Assembly: GCA_027320105.1 (NCBI GenBank)
Contig: DAHVMA010000079.1
Location: forward strand, 15,750-79,749
Origin: JAKAQB01 sp027320105
GTDB taxonomy: Bacteria > Actinomycetota > Acidimicrobiia > Acidimicrobiales > Palsa-688
Direction: 5' to 3'
DNA: 64,000 nt
Shown: positions 58,042 through 64,000 of the stretch, piece by piece
Layout of the letters: the number at the start of each line of letters is the position of its first letter
How positions within the stretch are numbered: the stretch's first letter is position 1
The notes under the pieces: model-generated
What the model was told of the DNA's origin: nothing
The model's database searches: none
What the model saw: the letters and a program-made list of their open reading frames with translations, nothing else
Program-made: the position numbers and the translations under genes

Positions 58042-58856
58042 CGCAGCAGGGCTCCCGCCAGCTCGCAGCCGAGCGACGGCCCGGCCGACGCCGGCCCGGT
58101 CCGCCGGTCGCGCCGGCCGTCGAGGAACCCCTCGATGTGGATGAGGTCGCCGTCGACGGCGGCGAGGGCTCCGACGGGCAGCTCGCAGCCGCCGCCGAGG
58201 CGGGCGAGGAACGCCCGTTCGGCCTCGACGGCGCAGCGGGCGGCGGGGTCGTCGATGGCGGCCAGGGCGGCGAGGGCGGCGGCGTCCCCCTCCCGGCACT
58301 CCACGGCGAGGGCCGCCTGGCCGACCTGGGGGATCATCACCTCCGGCGAGAGGATCTCGGCGGCCCGGGCGCCCAGCCCGAGGCGCTGGAGCGCAGCGAG
58401 GGCGACCACCACTGCGCCGCCGTCCGGGACCCGGGTGAGCCGGGTCGGGACGTTGCCGCGCAGGCCCGTGAACGTGGCGTCGGGGCGGGCGGAGGCGAGC
58501 TGCACCCGGCGGCGGGCCGACCCGGTGGCGAAGACCGTCGCGGCGGCAAGCGGGGCGCCGACGAGAGCGTCGCGGGGATCGCCGCGCTCGGGGTAGGCCC
58601 CGATCACGAGGCCGGGGGTGGGCACCGACGGCAGGTCCTTGGCGGAGTGGACGGCAAGGTCAACGCGACCGTCGAGCACCGCGGCCTGCACCTCCTTCAC
58701 GAACACGCCCTGGCCCCCCATCTCGTGGATGGGCACGTCCCGGTGGCGATCGCCTGCCGTCTCCACCACGACCAGCTCGGCGCCGGGGCCGAGGCGGGCC
58801 GCGACCCGTCGGGCCTGCCAGCGCGCCAGCTCGCTGCCCCGCGTGGCGATGCGCAT
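58038..58856 (-). CDS. hemC: Hydroxymethylbilane synthase
   Basis: Joins four porphobilinogens into the linear tetrapyrrole. The 272-residue product has MRIATRGSELARWQARRVAA, MGGQGVFVKEVQAAVLDGRV, DLAVHSAKDLPSVPTPGLVI, YPERGDPRDALVG, RRRVQLASARPDATFTGLRG, NVPTRL and the dipyrromethane-anchoring Cys in LARLGGGCELPVGALAAVDG near residue 224. The protein is some 30-40 residues shorter than usual, the deficit being in the C-terminal domain. Its ATG overlaps the upstream gene's stop by 1 bp. Confidence 0.95.
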   Translation of the reverse strand: MRIATRGSELARWQARRVAARLGPGAELVVVETAGDRHRDVPIHEMGGQGVFVKEVQAAVLDGRVDLAVHSAKDLPSVPTPGLVIGAYPERGDPRDALVGAPLAAATVFATGSARRRVQLASARPDATFTGLRGNVPTRLTRVPDGGAVVVALAALQRLGLGARAAEILSPEVMIPQVGQAALAVECREGDAAALAALAAIDDPAARCAVEAERAFLARLGGGCELPVGALAAVDGDLIHIEGFLDGRRDRRTGPASAGPSLGCELAGALLR

Positions 58857-59482
58857 CAGGGGCCGAGAGGGCGGTCCTCGGGCGGGTCCTCCCGGCCCGA
58901 CGAGGCGAGGACGGCGGTCCAGGGAGGCCCGGCGGGGACGGGCCGGGGCAGCAGCCGCCGCCCATCGAGCAGGACTTCGGGGTCCGCCGGGCGGTAGTCC
59001 CAGCCGAGGGCGCCAGCGAGGTCCCAGGCGTGCAGGTGCCATTCACCGGCCGCCAGCATCGTGTGCTGCCGGAGGGTGAGGGCACCGACGCCGGACCAGG
59101 CGCCTAGCACCAGCTCGGGGTCGAGGTCGCCGACGCGCTCGCCGTAGCGCGTGGCGATGGCGTCGAAGGCGACGATGCGGTCGGCGCCGCCGCTCACCGC
59201 CAGGGCCACCGGCCGGGCGGCGCCGCAGTCGGCGAGGTCGTCGTCGCGCTGCGGTCCGCTGCGGACCTGGCCGGCGAGGGCGGCGTCGAGGAGGCGGTGG
59301 TGGGAGCGGGCCGTGGCGAGGACGTGGCCGGCGAGGTCGATGGCGGCCCAGCCGGCGAAGCCCGTCGGCAGGGACCAGTCCACGTACTCGAGCCCGAGTC
59401 GCTGCAGCGCCCGCACGCCGTCCCCGTAGGCGCTGAGGATGCGCCCCCAGGCGGGATCGGTTGCGGCAGCCGGGAGGGTCAC
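58856..59482 (-). CDS. Mycothiol-dependent maleylpyruvate isomerase-fold (DinB-like) protein
   Basis: A 208-residue member of the MDMPI/DinB four-helix family, whose actinobacterial members bind a metal and use mycothiol. Visible family features are WAAIDLAGHVLATARSHHRL with the first His ligand, and MLAAGEWHLHAWDLAGALGW with the later Glu/His ligands. Reaction and substrate are unknown. It sits inside the hem operon between hemA and hemC, overlapping hemC by one base, so it is almost certainly co-transcribed; a role in protecting tetrapyrrole intermediates or thiol balance is only conjecture. Confidence 0.78.
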   Translation of the reverse strand: MTLPAAATDPAWGRILSAYGDGVRALQRLGLEYVDWSLPTGFAGWAAIDLAGHVLATARSHHRLLDAALAGQVRSGPQRDDDLADCGAARPVALAVSGGADRIVAFDAIATRYGERVGDLDPELVLGAWSGVGALTLRQHTMLAAGEWHLHAWDLAGALGWDYRPADPEVLLDGRRLLPRPVPAGPPWTAVLASSGREDPPEDRPLGP

Positions 59483-59518
59483 CGGCCCATCTTGGCGGAC
59501 CAGGACACCTTCGTGGTG

Positions 59519-60790
59519 CTAGACGTCGAGGCCCCACAGCTCGACGAGGGCAGCGGCAAGCCGCTCGCCGCGTGGCCCGCCGGCGGAGGTGTTGAGGGCG
59601 ACCGACGGGTCGTGCAGGAGCTTGTTGACGAGACGCCGGGTGGCGGTGTCGACGGCCCGCCGCTGGGCGGGGTCGAGGCCGAGGCGCCCCACCTCGGCAG
59701 CGCGGATCGCCTCGGCCCGGGCACGCAGCGCGGCGACGATCGGGGCGGCGACGGCCCGTTGGGCGACGGCGTCCTGCCAGCGCCGCAGCTCCTCGTCGAG
59801 GATGGCCTCCGCCCGGGGGATCTCTGCCCTCCTCCCGGCCATGGCCGCCTCGGCGTGGACCTTGATGTCGCCCAGGTCGTAGCGGGTGACGCCGGGTAGC
59901 TCGCCGACGGCGGGATCGACGTTGCGGGGGACGCCCAGGTCGACGACGACCAGCGGCCGGTGCTCCCGGGGCCCGACGGTGGCGGCGTCGAGCAGCGGGT
60001 GAGGCGCGGCGGTGGCGCAGAAGACGACGTCGGAGTCGTCGACCGCCCGGGCGAGGTCGGACCAGGGCACCACCGGGACAGCAAGCCGGGCGGCGCGCTC
60101 GGCGCTGCGGTTGGCGACGCGGACCGCAGCGGGGGTGAGCAGGCCGACCAGTGCCGCGCCCATCTCACCGGCGCCGACCACCAGGCAGGCCCGGCCAGCG
60201 AACGCCGACGCGCCCGGGCACGACGCCTGCGCCCCGAGAGCAGCGACGGCAACGGCGGCGTGTGACAGCGACGTCGTGCCGCGGGCGATGCCGGTCTCGG
60301 TCCTCACCCGCTTGCCCGCCTCGACGGCGTGGCGAACGAGCATGGCGAGCACCGGACCGGAGCTGCCGTGCGCCCGGGCGCCGTCGGCGGCGGCACGCAC
60401 CTGGCGGAGTATCTCGCCCTCCCCGAGCACGGTGGAGTCGAGGCCGGCGGCGACGCGGAGCAGGTGGCGGGCGGCAACGGCGTCGTAGAACTCGTACAGC
60501 CCGTCGGCGAGATCCTCCGGCGGGCGCCCGGTCCAAAGGCAGAGGAAGTCACGGATGTCGCCGAGGGCGCCGTGGAACCGCTCGCAGCTGGCGTAGATCT
60601 CCGTTCGCATGCACGTCGACAGCACGACGACCTCGTCTAGGTGCGGGCGGCCGGTCAGGTCTCCGAGCGCCTTGGCCAGCGACTCGGCCGGGACGGCCGC
60701 CGCCTCGAGCACCTCGAGCGGGACGGTGCGGTGGTTGAGTCCTGCGACGACGACAGACACGCGTGGAACCTTCTCCGGTGCGGGTGGCAT
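59519..60790 (-). CDS. hemA: Glutamyl-tRNA reductase
   Basis: Reduces Glu-tRNA(Glu) to glutamate-1-semialdehyde, the first committed haem step. The 423-residue product has VAGLNHRTVPLEVLEAAAVP, the nucleophilic Cys60 in VVLSTCMRTEIYA, LRVAAGLDSTVLGEGEILRQ, KRVRTETGIARGTTSLSHAA, the NADPH motif LVVGAGEMGAALVGLL and VVVDLGVPRNVDPAVGELPG. With HemL it shows use of the C5 pathway, so the tRNA-Glu pool is shared with translation. It lies 53 bp after rex; ATG at 60790 without an obvious Shine-Dalgarno. Confidence 0.97.
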   Translation of the reverse strand: MPPAPEKVPRVSVVVAGLNHRTVPLEVLEAAAVPAESLAKALGDLTGRPHLDEVVVLSTCMRTEIYASCERFHGALGDIRDFLCLWTGRPPEDLADGLYEFYDAVAARHLLRVAAGLDSTVLGEGEILRQVRAAADGARAHGSSGPVLAMLVRHAVEAGKRVRTETGIARGTTSLSHAAVAVAALGAQASCPGASAFAGRACLVVGAGEMGAALVGLLTPAAVRVANRSAERAARLAVPVVPWSDLARAVDDSDVVFCATAAPHPLLDAATVGPREHRPLVVVDLGVPRNVDPAVGELPGVTRYDLGDIKVHAEAAMAGRRAEIPRAEAILDEELRRWQDAVAQRAVAAPIVAALRARAEAIRAAEVGRLGLDPAQRRAVDTATRRLVNKLLHDPSVALNTSAGGPRGERLAAALVELWGLDV

Positions 60791-60843
60791 CGCCCGCCTC
60801 GATCAGATCGAGCATGGTCGACTGGAGCGCAGGGCGCCAGTCG

Positions 60844-61485
60844 TCAGCCCGCCTGGCTCGTGACGCCGGCGGCCTGGGTCCCGTAGTAGGAGAGGATCTG
60901 CAGCTCGACGCCGAGGTCCACCTGGCGCACGGCGACGCCCGCTGGCGCCTCCACGCGGGCGGGAGCGAAGTTGAGGATCGAGTTGACCCCAGCGGCCACG
61001 ACCGCGTCGGCGGCGGCCTGGGCCGCCGTGGCAGGGATCGTGAGCAACGCCATCTCAACGCCTTTCTCCGAGACGACATCGGCGAGGCGCTCAAGCGGTT
61101 CGACGAGGACGTCGCCGACGCGCTGGCCGACAGTTCGGGGGTCGATGTCGAAGGCGGCCACGATCCGGAACCCCCGCTCCGCGAAGCCGCCGTAGCCGGC
61201 GAGGGCGTGCCCGAGGTTGCCTACCCCCACGATCGCGACCCTCCTGTCCTCCGACAGCCCGAGCTGGCGGCTGATCTGGCGGACCAGGTAGGCGACGTCG
61301 TAGCCGACGCCCCGGGTGCCGTATGACCCGAGGTGGGACAGGTCCTTGCGGACCTGAGCGGCGTTGACCCCTGCGCCGGAGGCGAGGTCGTCGGAGGAGA
61401 TCGTCTCGTCGGCGACCTCCGCCAGCACGCGCAAGTACACGGGCAGCCGGGCCACGGTCGCCTCGGGGAGCCGGCGAGCGGACAC
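60844..61485 (-). CDS. rex: Redox-sensing transcriptional repressor Rex
   Basis: Rex binds operator DNA when NAD+ is high and leaves it when NADH rises, controlling respiratory genes; in Streptomyces it heads a rex-hemACD operon. The 213-residue product has the winged-helix N-terminus (RLPVYLRVLAEVADETISSD, AAQVRKDLSHLGSYGTRGVG) and the Rossmann domain (VAIVGVGNLGHALAGY, FRIVAAFDIDPRTVGQ, NFAPARVEAPAGVAVRQVDL). GTG start 8 nt after a TAGCAT box. I saw no TGTGN6-type Rex operator in front of it, unlike Streptomyces. Confidence 0.95.
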   Translation of the reverse strand: MSARRLPEATVARLPVYLRVLAEVADETISSDDLASGAGVNAAQVRKDLSHLGSYGTRGVGYDVAYLVRQISRQLGLSEDRRVAIVGVGNLGHALAGYGGFAERGFRIVAAFDIDPRTVGQRVGDVLVEPLERLADVVSEKGVEMALLTIPATAAQAAADAVVAAGVNSILNFAPARVEAPAGVAVRQVDLGVELQILSYYGTQAAGVTSQAG

Positions 61486-61517
61486 GATGCCCGATGCTAC
61501 CGGCGGGGTCGCGGCTG

Positions 61518-61530
61518 GCCCCGTCGGGGC
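61518..61530 (-). terminator. Stem-loop between the HTH gene and rex
   Basis: A 13-bp palindrome, GCCCC-GTC-GGGGC on the plus strand, lies 10 bp after the HTH gene stop and before the rex promoter region. It may end the HTH transcript or reduce read-through into rex. Confidence 0.35.
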
Positions 61531-61539
61531 GGCAACCCT

Positions 61540-61734
61540 CTAGCCGGCCTGGGTGAACCGGGCGCCGACGAAGCGGTCGACGTCCTCCTGGCGGATCCGG
61601 TAGCTGCGCCCGACGCGGACGGCGGGGAGTTGACCGGACTGCACGAGGCGGTAGACGGTCATGTTCGAGACCCGCAGCATGCCCGCCACCTCGTTGACGG
61701 TCACGAACTGCGACCGCGACTGGTCTGGTTGCAC
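61540..61734 (-). CDS. Small excisionase/BldC-type helix-turn-helix protein
   Basis: A 64-residue DNA-binding protein, QSRSQFVTVNEVAGMLRVSN then MTVYRLVQSGQLPAVRVGRS and YRIRQEDVDRFVGARFTQAG, the MerR/excisionase-type winged helix. Close relatives are encoded next to proC and upstream of hem genes in mycobacteria and Streptomyces, and that context is seen here as well, so a chromosomal regulator rather than a phage excisionase is likely. GTG at 61734 is chosen with GAGAAGGG upstream; an in-frame ATG at 61773 is the alternative. A TACGCT box lies near 61760. Confidence 0.85.
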   Translation of the reverse strand: MQPDQSRSQFVTVNEVAGMLRVSNMTVYRLVQSGQLPAVRVGRSYRIRQEDVDRFVGARFTQAG

Positions 61735-61801
61735 AGTGGGACCACCCTTCTCCGTCCCTCGAGCGTACGGCACGAGGACGGCCGGGGCCAGTGGCCCGTC
61801 C

Positions 61802-62581
61802 CTACCCGCAGGCCGCCAGGCTCGGGCGTGCCGGAGCCCTGCTCAGCACGGAGAGGCTGCCGGTCGAGGTGTAGGCGGGACTGGCCTTGAAGGCGCCAAC
61901 GCGGAGGATCTCGGCCGTGAACAGCTTGGTGGCGGCGTTGATGGTGTCGATCTCTGTCACGGCCGCCCCGTTCCGGTAGGAGTACGTCGAGGTGACCTTC
62001 ACGAACCTCCCGTCGTGGACCATCGGTCCGTAGTGGGGCTCGGTGGTGTACGGGTCGTTGCCGACGTACCACGGCTGCTGGCCGGTCATGTTGAAGTCGG
62101 TGTTGACCCAGGCCGTCCCTCCCGCCGCCCGGTACCAGCACCTCGGCGCTCCGTGCGGCCCGCTCAACGCGCTCCAGTACGACGCGCCGTGCTCGAAGAA
62201 GAACCGCAGCGGCGTCGTGGTGCTCCCGCACGCCGGGCGCGCCCGGCACGTCGGCGAGAGGGTCACGGTCCCCCACACGATCTTGTCGTGCGAGACGACC
62301 AGGAGCTCGTCCAGGCTCACCGGGTGCTGCCAGGAGTAGCGGGGCCGGGCCGTGTCCAACGACACGTACCAGCCGGACCCGTAGTAGCCGAGGAAGTACG
62401 CACCCCGGAGCTCCTCGGTGTCCGCGGGCTTGCTGTTGAAGTTGTGGGTGACCGCCGTGTAGTAGGCGATCGTCGCCTTGTCCCCCGTCGGCCCCCCCTG
62501 GGGAACCCGTTGACCGCCGCCGGCGGCGGCCGGCGACAGGACCGCGAGCAACGCCGCGACCACCATTCCCATGACCCGCAT
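61802..62581 (-). CDS. Secreted protein of unknown function
   Basis: A 259-residue product with a Sec signal peptide (MRVMGMVVAALLAVLSPAAA, cleavage near residue 20-21). The mature part is rich in Tyr, Trp, Thr and Ser and contains four cysteines, in CRARPAC, PRCWYRA and near the C-terminus (AACG), so disulfides are possible. Repeated aromatic patterns (YYTAVTHNF, YFLGYYGSGWY, YTTEPHYGPM) suggest a beta-rich extracellular fold. I know no family. GGGGGGAGGG lies 4 nt before the ATG, with a TACCAT box further upstream near 62614. Confidence 0.72.
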   Translation of the reverse strand: MRVMGMVVAALLAVLSPAAAGGGQRVPQGGPTGDKATIAYYTAVTHNFNSKPADTEELRGAYFLGYYGSGWYVSLDTARPRYSWQHPVSLDELLVVSHDKIVWGTVTLSPTCRARPACGSTTTPLRFFFEHGASYWSALSGPHGAPRCWYRAAGGTAWVNTDFNMTGQQPWYVGNDPYTTEPHYGPMVHDGRFVKVTSTYSYRNGAAVTEIDTINAATKLFTAEILRVGAFKASPAYTSTGSLSVLSRAPARPSLAACG

Positions 62582-62663
62582 GCGCCCTCCCCCCTGTCGC
62601 CCTTATGAGGGATGGTACACCGCCACTGTCACCTCCGGCTACGGGGCGCCCCTTCTCGGGGGT

Positions 62664-62718
62664 GCGCCTTCCGGGCGCCTTCCGGGCGCCTTCTAGGCGC
62701 CTTCTAGGCGCCTTCCCG
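62664..62718. repeat. Five tandem 11-bp units
   Basis: GCGCCTTCCGG, GCGCCTTCCGG, GCGCCTTCTAG, GCGCCTTCTAG and GCGCCTTCCCG run head to tail. An 11-bp period cannot keep a reading frame, in line with a non-coding location between the secreted-protein gene and proC. Confidence 0.9.
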
Positions 62719-62720
62719 CT

Positions 62721-62767
62721 AACTGTGAGTGCAAACGACACACCCTGTGTACTTTTCACTCACAGTT
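62721..62767. repeat. Nested palindrome
   Basis: Outer arms AACTGTGAGTGCAAA and TTTTCACTCACAGTT (15 bp, one mismatch) enclose a second inverted repeat ACACA-CCC-TGTGT. The 47-bp segment is much richer in A+T than its surroundings. It lies 3 bp after the 11-bp tandem repeat. It could be a protein-binding site, a terminator for proC on the minus strand, or a dispersed palindromic element. Confidence 0.75.
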
Positions 62768-62885
62768 CGGCGCCCGGCCCCGCCGCCGGCCCCGCCGGCC
62801 CTCCCCCGCCGGCCCTCCCCCACCGCCGGCCCCGCCGCCAGGCCGCCCCGCCGGCCCTCCCCCGCCGCCGGCCACAAGCCCTAGG
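62768..62885. repeat. C-rich low-complexity tract
   Basis: Imperfect copies of CCGCCGGCCCTCCCC fill the 118 bp between the palindrome and the proC stop codon. No gene is seen on either strand; the interval 62582-62889 consists only of promoter sequence for the secreted protein and repeats. Confidence 0.7.
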
Positions 62886-62889
62886 CCGC

Positions 62890-63714
62890 TCAGCCGGCGC
62901 CGAGGGCCCGGGACCGCGCCGCTGCCGCCACCACGGCCTCGAGGACGGCCGCCCGGACAGCCCGCGCCTCGAGGGCCCGCAGCCCAGCCGCCGTGGTGCC
63001 GCCGGGCGAGGTGACCGCCGCCCGCAGCTCCGCCGGCGACTGCCCGGACTCGGCGAGCAGCCTCCCGGAGCCGGCGATCGTCTGCACCGTCAGGCGTTCG
63101 GCGACGGGGCGGGGCAGGCCAGCGAGCACGCCGGCGTCGATCAAAGCCTCGGCCACGAGGAACACGTACGCCGGTCCCGAGCCGGAGAGCCCGGTGACGG
63201 CGTCGAGCAGCGCCTCGGGGACGACTTCGACGGTGCCGACGGCGGCGAGGACGGACCGCGCCCACTCGAGGTCCTCGGCGTCGGCGTCAGGTGCCGGCGC
63301 GAGGGCCGAGGCGCCCGCGCCGACCAGCGCCGGGGTGTTGGGCATGGCACGGAGCACCGCCGGCGCACGCTGGTCGGCGCCGCCGGCACTGTCGAGCCAC
63401 TCCTGCAGCCGGGCGATGGTGACTCCGGCGGCTATCGACAGCACCCGCCGGGAGCCGGCGCCGGCGACCGCCCGGCAGGCGGCTTCCACGTCGGTGGGCT
63501 TGACGGCGATGACGGCGGCGTCGCAGGGGGGCAGCTCGTCGACCACGGCGATGTCGGCGCCGGCGAAGTGGGCCGAGAGGTGGGCAGAGAGCTCTTGGCG
63601 GCGGTCGGGTAGGCGTTCGGTGACGACGAGGCCGGCCCAGCCGGCAGTGAGCAGGCCGGCGGCCAGCGCTTCTCCCATGCGGCCACCCCCGACGATCGCG
63701 AGGGAGGCGCTCAC
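62890..63714 (-). CDS. proC: Pyrroline-5-carboxylate reductase
   Basis: Last step of proline synthesis: reduces 1-pyrroline-5-carboxylate with NAD(P)H. The 274-residue product has the Rossmann start LAIVGGGRMGEALAAGLLTA, AVIAVKPTDVEAACRAVAGA, LRAMPNTPALVGAGASALAP, DAVTGLSGSGPAYVFLVAEA and PGGTTAAGLRALEARAVRAA, the family signature. Length is normal. GTG start at 63714. The proC / small HTH / rex-hem order recalls the Rv0500-Rv0512 region of mycobacteria. Confidence 0.96.
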   Translation of the reverse strand: MSASLAIVGGGRMGEALAAGLLTAGWAGLVVTERLPDRRQELSAHLSAHFAGADIAVVDELPPCDAAVIAVKPTDVEAACRAVAGAGSRRVLSIAAGVTIARLQEWLDSAGGADQRAPAVLRAMPNTPALVGAGASALAPAPDADAEDLEWARSVLAAVGTVEVVPEALLDAVTGLSGSGPAYVFLVAEALIDAGVLAGLPRPVAERLTVQTIAGSGRLLAESGQSPAELRAAVTSPGGTTAAGLRALEARAVRAAVLEAVVAAAARSRALGAG

Positions 63715-64000
63715 CGGCCTGTCCCCGGCCGGCGGGCCCGGCCGGCTGTCGCGGGAGCGGCAGGGTCACCCGCTGCACGCCGATGGCTGCTCACCGGCTC
63801 ATGCCGGCCACGCGCCGCAGCCCGAGCGGGCGGTTTGGCCCTTCGCACTTCCCCGAACGAACGGCCTCCCGGCTCCCTCGGGGCCACGGCAAGCCGAGCG
63901 TACTGAGGCGCAGGGGAGCGGGCAAGGCTCGGGCGACGTGCCCCCGGGCAGCCGGGGCAGGGCGGGGGCGGTGCGGAGTGGGGCGGGGCGGGGCGGGGGC
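63715..64000. other. Window end without recognised gene
   Basis: The last 286 bp hold no convincing coding frame. A TACGCT hexamer on the minus strand near 63900 could be part of a promoter toward proC. The final 60 bp are G-rich, with GGGGCGGG-type runs. Confidence 0.5.

Noticed and set aside
61540..61734. Phage excisionase as a sign of an integrated element
   Set aside because: No integrase, attachment repeats or phage genes lie nearby, and the proC/HTH/hem context matches a chromosomal regulator.
62664..62718. CRISPR array
   Set aside because: The units are 11 bp with no spacers, and no cas gene is present.
62738..62765. Possible Rex operator (TGTG...TCAC) in the palindrome
   Set aside because: The spacing is one base off the TGTG-N6-TTCACA pattern, and the symmetry of the larger palindrome explains the match better.
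63780..63960. Possible structured RNA beyond proC
   Set aside because: Several short G+C stems can be drawn, but none fits a known RNA family, and such stems are common in this composition.

Overview
This is a very G+C-rich chromosomal stretch from a free-living actinobacterium. An Acidimicrobiia-like or other deep actinobacterial lineage fits best, but that is inference from gene content, since no 16S rRNA is present. The actinobacterial signs are an Lsr2 nucleoid protein, mycothiol-linked enzymes (an Mca/MshB-type amidase and an MDMPI-fold protein), a MenJ-like menaquinone reductase beside the nuo operon, Rex at the head of the hem genes, and a proC / small HTH / hem synteny like that of mycobacteria. 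No phage, IS element, CRISPR array or defence island was seen.

Layout. 1-5 kb (minus): start of glpK, then the translation block tRNA-Trp, secE, nusG, rplK, rplA, lsr2, rplJ, rplL, with an L10-type leader before rplJ. 5-8 kb: a STAS protein, a small membrane protein, an ECF sigma/anti-sigma pair, rpmG, tRNA-Met and tRNA-Thr, and a GNAT acetyltransferase. 8-12 kb: tesB-type thioesterase, galE carrying an internal 15-bp tandem repeat, and a GAF/PAS/GGDEF cyclase. 11.7-15.2 kb is a decayed zone with a hemerythrin-like fragment, an MGDG-synthase-type glycosyltransferase, and an RsbW-type kinase cut off from remnants of a SpoIIE-type phosphatase. 15-24 kb: recC-recB-recD. 24-36 kb: an Sco1-TlpA fusion, tRNA-Tyr, a PAP2 membrane protein, Mca/MshB, YajQ, an acyl-CoA synthetase, a PNK-like HAD phosphatase, a metallophosphoesterase-MprF-type fusion and an acetoacetyl-CoA synthetase. 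36-52.6 kb (minus): a complete nuoA-N operon. 52.7-54.4 kb: a small membrane protein and a divergent MenJ-type reductase. 54.5-61.5 kb (minus): rex, hemA, an MDMPI-like gene, hemC, a shortened cobA-hemD, hemB, hemL. 61.5-64 kb: small HTH gene, unknown secreted protein, repeats, proC.

How the genes work together. The nuo operon feeds electrons to menaquinone, whose side chain the MenJ-like enzyme may saturate. The hem operon is headed by the NADH/NAD+ sensor Rex and makes haem for the respiratory chain. The Sco-TlpA protein would help mature cytochrome oxidase or other copper/thiol proteins. RecBCD repairs double-strand breaks.

Two themes recur. First, many genes have a TAnnnT box ending 6-7 nt before an ATG or GTG with no Shine-Dalgarno, the signature of leaderless transcripts. 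Second, coding sequences show small rearrangements: tandem 9-, 15- and 21-bp repeats, an in-frame loss of about half of a SUMT domain, and two truncated genes. Starts, promoters and domain calls come from reading the sequence by eye; no alignment or search was run.
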